From positions 2,108,001 to 2,172,000 of the forward strand of contig NZ_JAHWXK010000001.1 in the NCBI RefSeq assembly GCF_023091155.1: DNA of 64,000 bases, in the 5' to 3' direction. Both the position numbers and the translations under genes were made by a program. Under the pieces are notes generated by a model, which worked only from the letters and a program-made list of their open reading frames with translations, made no database searches and was not told the DNA's origin. Below are positions 26,257 through 34,123 of this stretch, one piece after another. Every line of letters begins with the position of its first letter. The stretch's first letter is position 1. The stretch comes from Microbacterium sufflavum. Its GTDB lineage: Bacteria > Actinomycetota > Actinomycetes > Actinomycetales > Microbacteriaceae.

Positions 26257-27103
26257 CCCACACCTCCTTGCGCTGCGTCCAGAGCAGCAGGACGACGATG
26301 AACAGGAACGGGAGGAAGTTGCGCACGAGCGCGACCTCGTCGATCTGGGCGACGAGCCCGCCGAGCACGCCCAGCACCAGGCCGCCGACGACGGCGAGAT
26401 CGAGACGGCGGAAACCGCCGAGCAGCGCGGCGGCGGCCGCGGGGACGATCAGCATCGACAGGCTGGTGGCGTCGTTGGACTGCGAGGGCGCGACGATGAT
26501 GATCGCGATCGCGCTGATCACCCCGGTCACGAACCACACCGCGATCGACAGCGGACGCGAGCGGATGCCGAGCAGCTCGGCGGTGGTGGGCCGCTCCGAC
26601 AGCGCGCGCAGCTGCGTGCCCACCCTGGTGCGGCGCAGGACGACCCGCACGACCACGGCCGTGACGATCGCCATGAGCACGGTCGCGACCGTGACCTGGC
26701 TGATCACGACACCCCCGAGGGAGAAGGCGGGACCGGCGATGATGGGCGTGAACGGCTGCGGCTTGTTGCCGAACAGGATGAACGACAGCGAGATGAGCAG
26801 CAGCAGCGGGCCCACGGTCATGGCGGAGCGCGTGGTGGTGGAGGCCTCGGAGAGCCAGGTGGCCGCGATGAAGCCGATCGCGGCGGACAGCAGCCCCGCC
26901 ACCAGCACGCCCAGCACGGAGCCGAGCCAGATGGGCAGCCCGAGCTCGCGCACGAACCAGACGGCCGTGAACGCCCCGAACATGCCGGTCGCGGCCTGCG
27001 CGAAGTTCACGACGCGCACGAGCCGCGACATGAGGGTGAGACACACGCCGAGCACGGCGTAGAGGCCGCCGGCGGCGAGACCGGCGATGGCGCCTTGCAG
27101 CAT
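26243..27103 (-). CDS. Liv-type ABC importer permease (LivH-like)
   Basis: 286 residues, about eight membrane segments. The N-terminal GLAAGGLYAVLGVCLTLMS and VVNFAQAATGMFGAF are typical LivH motifs. Partner of the LivM part of the fused protein. Lies downstream of the binding-protein gene across a strong hairpin at 27137-27175, so it may be expressed below the binding protein. Confidence 0.9.
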   Translation of the reverse strand: MLQGAIAGLAAGGLYAVLGVCLTLMSRLVRVVNFAQAATGMFGAFTAVWFVRELGLPIWLGSVLGVLVAGLLSAAIGFIAATWLSEASTTTRSAMTVGPLLLLISLSFILFGNKPQPFTPIIAGPAFSLGGVVISQVTVATVLMAIVTAVVVRVVLRRTRVGTQLRALSERPTTAELLGIRSRPLSIAVWFVTGVISAIAIIIVAPSQSNDATSLSMLIVPAAAAALLGGFRRLDLAVVGGLVLGVLGGLVAQIDEVALVRNFLPFLFIVVLLLWTQRKEVWDAAR

Positions 27104-27136
27104 CAGGCGTCCTTTCTGGTGAGGGGGAGGGGTGTC

Positions 27137-27175
27137 CGACGGGCTCGGCGACCGGGCGGGTCGCCGAGCCCGTCG
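27137..27175 (-). terminator. strong intercistronic hairpin after the Liv-type binding protein
   Basis: A perfect 17-base stem (27137-27153 with 27159-27175) and a 5-base loop, arms beginning CGACGGGCTCGG. No T-tract follows. Located between binding-protein and permease genes, it likely stabilises or attenuates the transcript rather than ending it. Confidence 0.7.
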
Positions 27176-27184
27176 ACGCGGGGA

Positions 27185-28354
27185 CTACTCGCCGATGCGC
27201 AGCCAGTCGTCCGCGACCTTCTCCCAGGCGTTGGTGCCGGACTTCAGGATGATCGGCCAGCCCGCGGTGTTCTGCGTGCCGAAGGCGTAGGGCGTGCCCA
27301 CCATCGGGTTCTCGATCGGCTCCATGCTCTTCAGAGCCTCCGAGACGCTCTCGCGGGTGATGTCGCCGTCGATGCTCTTGAGCACCTCGATGAAGTACGT
27401 CGCCGCGAGGTAGCCGCCCTGGCTGAACGAGGTGAGCGGGATGTCGTTGGCCTCCATCAGCTTCCGCCAGTCGGCGTTGATCTCGTTGTCGTCGGTGAAC
27501 GGGTAGAACTCCGCGGGGACGTAGATGCCCGCACCGGCGTCGTCGATCGCGTCGGCGAAGTTCTCGCTGTACACGCTGGTGAGGTACAGCCAGGTCACGT
27601 CGTCCCAGCCCTGCGCGTTCGCGGCCTTGACCTGCCCGATCGCGTCGGGCTCGACCGGGTTGATCGCGAGGGCCTTGCAGCCCTGGTCGCGCGCCTTGAC
27701 GATGTAGGGCGTGTAGTCGGACGCGCCGTACGGCACGGTGTCGTCGATGTACTTCGGCTCCTTGCCGGTGATCTCGGTCCACTTGTCGATGGCCGCCTGA
27801 TACGTGGGGCGGGTGGATCCGGCGATCTCCAGCAGGATGCAGATGTCGTCCAGACCGAGCACCTCGGAGCCGTACTGCAGCGTGAGGGTCATGTCGTTGA
27901 ACGGCCCGACGTTGGCGGGCGAGATGTTGTCGCTGTCGAAGCAGCCGGTGTCGACGCCGATGCCCGGCAGAGACAGGATGCCCTCCTGCTCGTAGTACTT
28001 GGCGTTGATCTCGCACTCGATCAGGCTCGCGGAGCCGACCAGCGCGACGGCTCCGTCGCTGCCGACGATCTCGCGCGCCGAGGCGGTTGCCGTGGCCGGG
28101 TCGCCCTTGTCGTCGAGCATCTTGTAGTCGATCTTCCGGCCGTCGAGCCCGCCGTCGTCGTTGAACGCGTCGAAGACGGCCGCGGCCGCCTGCGAGGCCT
28201 CGGGGAACGTCGCCGGGCCGCTGATGGTGTTCACGGATCCGACGACGATGGGGGCGCCGTCGCCCCCGCCTGCGCCGTCCCCGCCGGCGCAGCCGGCGAG
28301 AGCGAGGGCGGCCACGGCGAGGACTGCCGCGGTGCCGGTTGCTCGTCTGTTCAT
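27185..28354 (-). CDS. Liv-type ABC importer substrate-binding lipoprotein
   Basis: 389 residues. Lipoprotein signal ending LALAGC with C22 lipidated. The mature part (VVGSVNTISGPATFPE, then DDGGLDGRKIDYKML) is a type I periplasmic-binding fold of the leucine/amide family. Such proteins bind branched-chain amino acids, amides, urea or aromatic acids; this ligand is unknown. It follows a SnoaL-like and a MoaF-like gene in the same operon. Confidence 0.9.
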   Translation of the reverse strand: MNRRATGTAAVLAVAALALAGCAGGDGAGGGDGAPIVVGSVNTISGPATFPEASQAAAAVFDAFNDDGGLDGRKIDYKMLDDKGDPATATASAREIVGSDGAVALVGSASLIECEINAKYYEQEGILSLPGIGVDTGCFDSDNISPANVGPFNDMTLTLQYGSEVLGLDDICILLEIAGSTRPTYQAAIDKWTEITGKEPKYIDDTVPYGASDYTPYIVKARDQGCKALAINPVEPDAIGQVKAANAQGWDDVTWLYLTSVYSENFADAIDDAGAGIYVPAEFYPFTDDNEINADWRKLMEANDIPLTSFSQGGYLAATYFIEVLKSIDGDITRESVSEALKSMEPIENPMVGTPYAFGTQNTAGWPIILKSGTNAWEKVADDWLRIGE

Positions 28355-28404
28355 GTGCTTCCTGCCTCTCGTGTTCGGTGGTGCTGTGTCGCGTTCGTGG
28401 GTGG

Positions 28405-28794
28405 TCAGTCGCGCAGCGCGCGGTTCACGAGCTCGGTGTCGGTGAACTGCTCGAAGGCGACGATCTCGCCGCCCGCCACCCGCCAGACGTGGGCGACGCG
28501 GGCGGCGAAGAAGCGCCCGGTGCGCTTGTAGGTGCCGGAGTAGGTGCCGATCCCCACCACGACGTCGCCGCCGTCGACCACCTCGTCGATCGCGACGGTG
28601 TAGTCGTCCCACTCCTCCTGGATGCGGCCGAACACGTTCTCGGCCACCGCCTCCGGGCCGATGTAGGTGCCGGCGTAGGGGAAGCCGGCGGCCTCCGTCC
28701 ACTCGATGTCGGCGGCGAACGGGGCCAGCATGCCGTCGAGGTCGCCGCGGTCGTTGGCGGCGTAGTGCTCGCGCACCAGGTCTGCATCGCTCAT
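28405..28794 (-). CDS. SnoaL/NTF2-like protein
   Basis: 129 residues, one cone-shaped NTF2-like domain: ADLVREHYAANDRGDLDGML at the start and GGEIVAFEQFTDTELV at the end. Family members are small isomerases, hydrolases or dehydratases and also non-enzymatic binders. The conserved Asp/His set cannot be assigned by eye. It sits between MoaF copy 2 and the importer genes, so a catabolic role is likely; the reaction is unknown. Confidence 0.82.
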   Translation of the reverse strand: MSDADLVREHYAANDRGDLDGMLAPFAADIEWTEAAGFPYAGTYIGPEAVAENVFGRIQEEWDDYTVAIDEVVDGGDVVVGIGTYSGTYKRTGRFFAARVAHVWRVAGGEIVAFEQFTDTELVNRALRD

Positions 28795-28809
28795 CGGGGT
28801 CTCCTCGGG

Positions 28810-29598
28810 TCAGACGGGCTGCACGTCGGGGTAGGCGACGGCGCCCAGCGGGTAGATGTGGCCGCCGGCGCGGGAGTGCTCCGACTCGCCGTCGCCGTTG
28901 AGGCCCAGGAAGATGCCCGTGGTCATCAGCTGATAGCCGAGGTCGTGCAGCCACACGCTCGCGACCGCGATGCGGAACTCGCGGAAGCAGAACAGGTACA
29001 GGCCGTCGGCGAACTTCCACACGGTCGACAGGTCCATGTCGCCGTGGCCGCGCTGCACACCCTCCAGGCACTGCCAGGCGTAGCGCTGGCTCGACACGTA
29101 CACGTGCTCGTACAGGTGGTGCGGGCTGTAGCGGTAGACGTTGCGCTTGCCGATCAGGTCGCGGCTGGGGCCCGGCACCTCACCCGTCGCCTCGCCGCCG
29201 TCGATCGTCGCGGCCCAGAAGTCCTGCCCGACCTGGGGCGTGCCCTCCACGGCCTCCGCGGCGATGCGGGAGCGGACGACGGTCGCGCGACGGGTCGAGG
29301 TGCAGAACACGATCGTGAGGGCTTCGCGCTCGCGGCTGGTGAGCGGCAGGTTGACGAACACGACGTCGTCGCGCACGCGGACCGCGTCGTACGGGTCGCG
29401 GCCCGAGGCGCCGAGGCCGTCCCAGTGCGCCGACTCCTCGTCGAAGCGGAGCGCGAGGCTGCCGCCGTCGTCGAGGGTGAGCGTGAACGCGGTGCCGGCG
29501 AGTCCGGTGTTCGGCAGCCGGTACGTGTCGATGCCGGCGGCGAACTCGTCGTAGGTGCGCCACTCGTCCAGCGCGGGGTCGGCGGTGATGTCGGTCAT
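28810..29598 (-). CDS. MoaF-like protein, copy 2
   Basis: 262 residues. Shares with copy 1 the stretch YSPHHLYEHVYVSSQRYAWQ (copy 1: YSEEHAYEHVYLSPRWYSWQ) and LYLFCFREFRIAVASVWL, so the two are paralogues of the MoaF family, clearly diverged. First gene of the operon MoaF, SnoaL-like, binding protein, permease, fused permease-ATPase, ATPase. ATG 29598 begins the conserved protein; an upstream in-frame codon adds only an Arg/Gly-rich leader. A perfect palindrome lies 43 bp upstream. Confidence 0.78.
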   Translation of the reverse strand: MTDITADPALDEWRTYDEFAAGIDTYRLPNTGLAGTAFTLTLDDGGSLALRFDEESAHWDGLGASGRDPYDAVRVRDDVVFVNLPLTSREREALTIVFCTSTRRATVVRSRIAAEAVEGTPQVGQDFWAATIDGGEATGEVPGPSRDLIGKRNVYRYSPHHLYEHVYVSSQRYAWQCLEGVQRGHGDMDLSTVWKFADGLYLFCFREFRIAVASVWLHDLGYQLMTTGIFLGLNGDGESEHSRAGGHIYPLGAVAYPDVQPV

Positions 29599-29640
29599 GG
29601 GGGTCCTGACGTCGCACGCGGCGGGGCCTCCTCGCCCCGG

Positions 29641-29660
29641 GCACCGCGTCATCGCGGTGC
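29641..29660. promoter_or_regulatory. perfect 20-bp palindrome upstream of the MoaF/Liv operon
   Basis: GCACCGCG at 29641-29648 and CGCGGTGC at 29653-29660 around TCAT. It is 43 bp upstream of the MoaF copy 2 start. Candidate operator for the adjacent AraC-type or another dimeric regulator; a hairpin in the leader is the alternative. Confidence 0.55.
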
Positions 29661-29836
29661 GCTTGCCTCATGCTCGATCCGGGCCCGGCAGCCGCTCAAG
29701 CGCGCGCTCCCCATCGCGCGCCGAGAGTCAACCGGCGTGCCCTCCCGGGCAAGTCCGGTGCGGTGCGTCCCGGGGTGCGCGGTGCGAGGTGCGGGGTGGG
29801 AGGTGCGCGGTGGGCCGGGTGTGCGGGGTGGAAAAG

Positions 29837-30041
29837 GGGCCGGGGGTGGGGGCGGGAGGCGCGTTTGTGATCCCGGATGCGGCGGGTGCGGGGCGTCCGC
29901 GGGGCCCGGGGTGGGGAACGGGCCGGGGGTGGGGGCGGGAGGCGCGTTTGTGATCCCGGATGCGGCGGGTGCGGGGCGTCCGCGGGGCCCGGGGTGGGAA
30001 ACGGGCCGGGGGTGGGGGTGGGAGGCGCGTATGTGATCCCG
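29837..30041. repeat. 83-bp direct repeats, 2.5 copies
   Basis: Copies at 29837-29919 and 29920-30002 differ at one base; a partial third runs 30003-30041. Each holds GGCGCGTTTGTGATCCC (GGCGCGTATGTGATCCC in the third). Spacer-like unique DNA is absent, so it is not CRISPR. Related to the array at 53587-53752. Confidence 0.9.
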
Positions 30042-30063
30042 CACCGCGGGCCAGCGGACGGGG

Positions 30064-31020
30064 TCAGTGGGCGGTGCGGTACTCGCTGGGGGAGATGCCG
30101 TAGGCGGTCTTGAACGCGCGGCTGAAGTGCGCGGCGTCGACGAAGCCCCAGCGGGCGGCGATCGCGGCGACAGGGCGATCGGCGAGCATCGGGTCGAGCA
30201 GATCGCGGCGGCACTGCTCCAGGCGGCGCGTGCGGATCCAGGTGGAGACCGTGACCCCCTGCTCCTGGAACAGCCCGTGCAGGTGCCGCGTCGAGATGAA
30301 GTGCGCGGCGGCGATGGTCGCCGGGCCCAGATCGGTCGAGGCGAGGTTCCGGTCGATGTGCGAGCGGATGCGCTGCATGAGGGCCCGGTGCGGATCGGCC
30401 GAGGCCTGATCGAGCCCGAGCTCGCGCGTGAAGACGGTCGTGACCAGGTCGAGCGCGCTGTGCGCGAGGCGGGCGCCGGTCGTGCCGGCGAGCTGGTCGA
30501 GGTTGCCCGCGAGCTGCGTGAGGTACGGCACGACCATGCCGCCCAGCCCCTCCTGCCCCGAGATGCGCACGGCCGTGAGCTGCCCGATCATGTCGGCGGG
30601 GAGGCTGATGAGGTGCTTCGGGAACATCACCACCATGGTGCGGAAGTCCTGGTCGAACACGAGCGAGTACGGGCGGTCGGTGTCGTACACGGCCAGGTCG
30701 CCGGCCTGCAGCACGGCCTCCCGGTCGTCCTGGATGAGCAGCCCGGTGCCGGCGAGCATGAGGCTCACCTTGAAGTACGAGCGGTCACCGCGGGCGATCA
30801 GCTCCGACGTGCGCTCGACCACGTGGGAGGTGGCACGGATGTCGTTCACGTGCACCTCGTCGACCGAGGCGCCGCGGATCACGCCGCGGAACTGGTCGGC
30901 ACCCGCGGTGGTGACCTGGAGGGGGACGAAGGACTCCGAGACGGCGGCGCGGAAGTCGCTGATGTTGCGCGCGACCAGAGTCGACACCGATTCGGCGGGG
31001 GCGGCGAGTGCACCGTTCAT
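30064..31020 (-). CDS. AraC-family regulator (FeaR-like)
   Basis: 318 residues. N-terminal AraC-binding-like domain (about 15-190) and C-terminal AraC helix-turn-helix pair (about 215-318), with IAARWGFVDAAHFSRAFKTAYGISPSEYR as the second motif split here: GFVDAAHFSRAFKTAYG. Architecture matches FeaR and related activators of aromatic amine or nitrile catabolism. ATG 31020 with GAGGTGAT upstream. Likely activates the MoaF/Liv operon downstream or the copper amine oxidase 4 kb away; the target is inference. Confidence 0.85.
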   Translation of the reverse strand: MNGALAAPAESVSTLVARNISDFRAAVSESFVPLQVTTAGADQFRGVIRGASVDEVHVNDIRATSHVVERTSELIARGDRSYFKVSLMLAGTGLLIQDDREAVLQAGDLAVYDTDRPYSLVFDQDFRTMVVMFPKHLISLPADMIGQLTAVRISGQEGLGGMVVPYLTQLAGNLDQLAGTTGARLAHSALDLVTTVFTRELGLDQASADPHRALMQRIRSHIDRNLASTDLGPATIAAAHFISTRHLHGLFQEQGVTVSTWIRTRRLEQCRRDLLDPMLADRPVAAIAARWGFVDAAHFSRAFKTAYGISPSEYRTAH

Positions 31021-31123
31021 GACTGATCACCTCGGGCTGGTGGAACGACGACGTTGTATACGATCCGTTCCGCGATGGTATCACCGGGACCGCGCGAAGG
31101 GGATGCCTTCTAGGATGTGGACC

Positions 31124-32221
31124 GTGAGTGACGGGGCGATGAGGATGCTCGCGGATCGAGTCCTGCGGGTGCTGCGCCAGGTGCGCGGACCGGGCACACC
31201 GGAAGCGGTGTACGAGGCGACGGCCCTCATCGTGGGCGCGGCGTTCCTGGTGCTCGGATTCGTCGTGGCGCTGCCGGTGTTCTGGGGCCATCAGCTGTCG
31301 ATCAGCGGCACCGGGTCGATCGGCGTGTTCGCGGCGTACGGAGGCGCGGCCACCGCGGCGCTCGCGTTCGCTCTGGGGCGCCTGGCGGTGCGGCCAGAGC
31401 AGCCCGACCCCACCGCCGTGCGCGACGGCTTCAGCGTGCCGGGCGACCGGCTGCGCTGGTACGACCTGCTCGCGATCGCCTTCGCCCACGCCGCGATCGC
31501 CTACCTGGGCTGGCTGGGCATCGCGGAACTGCTGGAGCGCAGCTTCGTGGATGCCCCGGTGTTCCCGTTCCCCGGCGCGATCCTGATGGCGGTGGCCTTC
31601 GCGCTGACCGCGTACGTGTCGTTCCTCAGCGCGGTGGCCCTCACGCCGATGGTGCTGTCGCTCGTGCTGGCGGTGTTCCTCGTGGTCGGGGCGTTCGCGA
31701 GCATGCTGGCGTCGAGCGACGTGCACTGGTGGCGCGACAACCTGTCGGCGCTCGGGATGAGCAGCAACAGCGCCTCGGTCGCGTTCAACGCGACGCTGGT
31801 GATCGCGGGGGTGATGGTCACGACGATCGCGCGGTATGCCACGGCCGGGCTGCCCGCCGACGATCAGGCCGAGCGGCGCGGACGCCTCGTGGTGCGCGGC
31901 GGCCTGATCCTGATGGGCATCTTCCTCGCGTGCGTCGGGCTCTTCCCGGTGGACGAGTTCTTCCTGCTGCACAACACGGTCGCGACGGGCATGGCCGTGG
32001 TGTTCGCCGTGGTCGTGGTCGGGCTGCCGTGGTTCCTGCCCGCCATCCCGCGGGTGTTCGTCGGGCTCGGCTGGGCGTACGTGCTGGTGATCGTGCTGCT
32101 CGGCGCGTTCTTCGCGGTGGGGTATTACAACCTCACGGCCGTGGAGCTGATCGCGGCGGTGCTGATCTTCAGCTGGATCATCGTGTTCCTGCGCACGGCG
32201 GGCTCGATCGGACGCGGCTGA
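31124..32221 (+). CDS. DUF998-like integral membrane protein
   Basis: About 365 residues with eight to nine membrane segments. The stretch HWWRDNLSALGMSSNSASV, followed by FNATLVIAGVMV, and FLLHNTVATGMAV resemble DUF998 membrane proteins, for which no function is known. Three in-frame starts compete: ATG 31115, GTG 31124 (AGGA eight bases upstream, preferred) and ATG 31139. Divergent from the AraC-type gene, converging on the RpiR gene. Confidence 0.75.
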   Translation: MSDGAMRMLADRVLRVLRQVRGPGTPEAVYEATALIVGAAFLVLGFVVALPVFWGHQLSISGTGSIGVFAAYGGAATAALAFALGRLAVRPEQPDPTAVRDGFSVPGDRLRWYDLLAIAFAHAAIAYLGWLGIAELLERSFVDAPVFPFPGAILMAVAFALTAYVSFLSAVALTPMVLSLVLAVFLVVGAFASMLASSDVHWWRDNLSALGMSSNSASVAFNATLVIAGVMVTTIARYATAGLPADDQAERRGRLVVRGGLILMGIFLACVGLFPVDEFFLLHNTVATGMAVVFAVVVVGLPWFLPAIPRVFVGLGWAYVLVIVLLGAFFAVGYYNLTAVELIAAVLIFSWIIVFLRTAGSIGRG

Positions 32222-32236
32222 GGTGCGACGGCGCGA

Positions 32237-33094
32237 TCAGTCGCGCAGGGCGTGCGTGGCCTGGCGGGTGCGGCGCAGGGCGTCGACGGTCTCGGCGTAG
32301 CGCCGCTTGGCCACGCCGATGAACAGGCAGTCGACCAGGGTGAGCTGCGCGATGCGGCTGACCATGGCTCCGGCGCGGAAGGCCGACTCCCGCACCTCGG
32401 TGAACAGCGCGTGATCGGCGGCGTGCGCGAGCGGGGAGTCCTTGGCCGAGGTGACGGCGACGGTCGCGGCGCCGTTCGCGCGCGCCGTCTCCAGGAACCG
32501 CACGGTCTCGATCGTCGACCCCGCGTGCGAGAAGCCGATCGCGACGGTGGGGGCCGCGTGCAGCACGGTTGCCGCGACGGCCTCGTGCGGGTCGGCGAGC
32601 ACGTGCGCGTTGCGGCCGACGCGCAGCAGCTTGTGCGCGAGGTCCTCCGCCACGAACTGGCTCGCGCCGATGCCGTACAGCAGGATGCGGTCGGCGCCGT
32701 CGATCGCGTCGATGGCGGCCTCGAGCACGTCGAAGTCGAGCTGGGCGACGGTCTCCTCGATGGCCAGGAGCTCGAGCGCCGCGAGCTTCGACACCGCCTC
32801 CTGCAGCGTGTCCTCGTCGGAGATCTCCGAGCCGAAGGCGCCGCGGGCCGAGAACTGCGCGGCCTCTTTGCCGAGCTCGGTCGCGAGGGCCATGCGCAGC
32901 GGGGCGTAGCCGCTGAAGCCGATGGCGCGGCAGAACCGCACGACGGAGGCGACCGAGGTCTGGCACTCCTCGGCGAGCTCGTTGATGGTCTTGTCGATCA
33001 CGATCGAGGGGTTCTCGCGGACCACGGTCGCGATGCGGGCGAGCGAGGGCGGCAGCGTCGATGCGGCCGCTTCGATCGTCGACTGGATGCTCAA
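32237..33094 (-). CDS. RpiR/MurR-family regulator of amino-sugar catabolism
   Basis: 285 residues. N-terminal RpiR helix-turn-helix (about 1-77; ELAEECQTSVASVVRFCRAI) and C-terminal SIS sugar-phosphate domain (about 130-260; LLYGIGASQFVAEDLAHKL). Divergent from a sugar kinase and murQ, so it likely senses N-acetylmuramic acid 6-phosphate. Start is TTG at 33094, supported by GGAGGA at 33099-33104 and by the family N-terminus; no ATG or GTG fits. Confidence 0.88.
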   Translation of the reverse strand: MSIQSTIEAAASTLPPSLARIATVVRENPSIVIDKTINELAEECQTSVASVVRFCRAIGFSGYAPLRMALATELGKEAAQFSARGAFGSEISDEDTLQEAVSKLAALELLAIEETVAQLDFDVLEAAIDAIDGADRILLYGIGASQFVAEDLAHKLLRVGRNAHVLADPHEAVAATVLHAAPTVAIGFSHAGSTIETVRFLETARANGAATVAVTSAKDSPLAHAADHALFTEVRESAFRAGAMVSRIAQLTLVDCLFIGVAKRRYAETVDALRRTRQATHALRD

Positions 33095-33098
33095 TCGG

Positions 33099-33104
33099 TC
33101 CTCC
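33099..33104 (-). promoter_or_regulatory. ribosome binding site that fixes the TTG start of the RpiR gene
   Basis: GGAGGA on the minus strand, four bases before TTG 33094. This is nearly an ideal Shine-Dalgarno and argues that the rare start codon is genuine. Confidence 0.75.
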
Positions 33105-33143
33105 GGGGATGTGGGATTCTCAAGTATGTCGTGACGGGGGTCG

Positions 33144-33168
33144 TGACAAGAATGGTAAATTCTTTTCA
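33144..33168. promoter_or_regulatory. RpiR/MurR operator in the divergent amino-sugar promoter
   Basis: TGACAAGAAT at 33144-33153 and ATTCTTTTCA at 33159-33168 are inverted repeats with one mismatch and a 5-base spacer. Lies between the RpiR gene and the kinase-murQ operon, so it can control both. The TGA...TTTTCA ends fit RpiR-type sites. Confidence 0.75.
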
Positions 33169-33229
33169 GTGAGTCTACTTCGCATGTAGTCTCTTTTCGT
33201 TACTTCCACCGCGTCCCCGAGGAGAGCCG

Positions 33230-34123
33230 ATGAGCGCCCCGCCGACCGCCACCGTCGATCTCGGCAAGTCCCGCTGCCGCGTCGTCGTGCACGCGGAACC
33301 GCGCGTGGAGCGCTCGGGCCTCGGCGCCCCGGGTCTGGCGTCCGCCGGCGGCGTGACCGCGGCCCTCGATGCCATCCTCCCGCTGCTCGACGGGCTCCCG
33401 CGGCTCGATGCGATCGGCGTCGGAGCGGCCGGCGCGTGGTTCGCGCCGGACGCGGCCGTCGAGCTCGCCGGTCTGCTCGCGGCGCGCACCGGGGCCCGCG
33501 TCGCGGTCGCCTCCGACGTCGTGACCGCCCACGCCGGAGCACTCGACGGGGGAGCGGGCGTGCTGCTCATCGCGGGCACCGGCGCCGCGGCCCTCGGCAT
33601 CGATGCGGACGGCGCGCGGCTGATCGACGGCTGGGGCCCGGAGCTCGGCGACCTCGGCAGCGGCTCCTGGCTCGGGCGCGAGGCGCTGCGGGCCGTGCTC
33701 CGCGCCGCCGACGGCCTGGCCGGCCCCACCGCTCTCACCGCCGCGGTCGCGGGACCCGTCGGGGCCCCGTCCGACGTGCAGGCCTGGCTCGCGGGCGACG
33801 GCGCGCTCGCCCGGCGCCTGGCGACCCTCGCCCCGCTCGTGCTCGACGCCGCCGAAGCCGGAGACGCCGTCGCCGCCGCGATCGCGACCGAGGCCGTGCG
33901 CCTTCTCACCACCAGCGCGGTCGCCGCCTCCGCCGTCACGACCGACGTGGCCGTGCACGGCGGGCTCGCCGATCACGCCTGGTTCCGCGACACCCTGAGC
34001 TCCTCCCTGCGTGCGGCCGGCCGTCGTGTCGTCCCGGCGCGGGGCGATGCCCTGGCCGGCGCGCTGCTGCTGACCCGCCGCGTCGACCTCCCTCACGAAA
34101 GGTTCGTGCACCGTGCCGAATGA
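33230..34123 (+). CDS. BadF/BcrA-type sugar kinase (amino-sugar kinase)
   Basis: 297 residues. ASKHA-fold ATPase of the N-acetylglucosamine-kinase/BadF group: phosphate loop VDLGKSRCRVVV, IAGTGAAALGI and GWGPELGDLGSGSWLG are the recognisable motifs. Probably phosphorylates N-acetylmuramic acid (or GlcNAc) to supply MurQ. The stop overlaps the MurQ start by 11 bases. Its N-terminus is short compared with full-length GlcNAc kinases, but the fold looks complete. Confidence 0.82.
   Translation: MSAPPTATVDLGKSRCRVVVHAEPRVERSGLGAPGLASAGGVTAALDAILPLLDGLPRLDAIGVGAAGAWFAPDAAVELAGLLAARTGARVAVASDVVTAHAGALDGGAGVLLIAGTGAAALGIDADGARLIDGWGPELGDLGSGSWLGREALRAVLRAADGLAGPTALTAAVAGPVGAPSDVQAWLAGDGALARRLATLAPLVLDAAEAGDAVAAAIATEAVRLLTTSAVAASAVTTDVAVHGGLADHAWFRDTLSSSLRAAGRRVVPARGDALAGALLLTRRVDLPHERFVHRAE

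Larger units (their letters stand above)
29599..30063. other. gene-free stretch with a palindrome and an 83-bp repeat array
   Basis: 465 bp between MoaF copy 2 and the AraC-type gene, both leftward. It contains the promoter region of the MoaF/Liv operon (including the palindrome at 29641-29660) and a direct-repeat array at 29837-30041. No convincing coding region: all reading frames here are G/P/R-rich and reflect the repeat. Confidence 0.75.

Noticed and set aside
29837..30041. Repeat array as a possible CRISPR
   Set aside because: Copies abut with no unique spacers and the unit is 83 bp.
30428..31123. Upstream extension of the membrane-protein frame over the AraC-type gene
   Set aside because: It is antisense to a clear AraC-family gene and has no ribosome site; the family sequence starts near 31124.
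33173..33191. GTCTAC ... GTAGTC near the sugar kinase as a fifth site of the GTAGAC regulon
   Set aside because: The arms are separated by 6-7 bases and not 4, and the right arm differs; the resemblance to the site at 45782 is limited to GCATGTAG.
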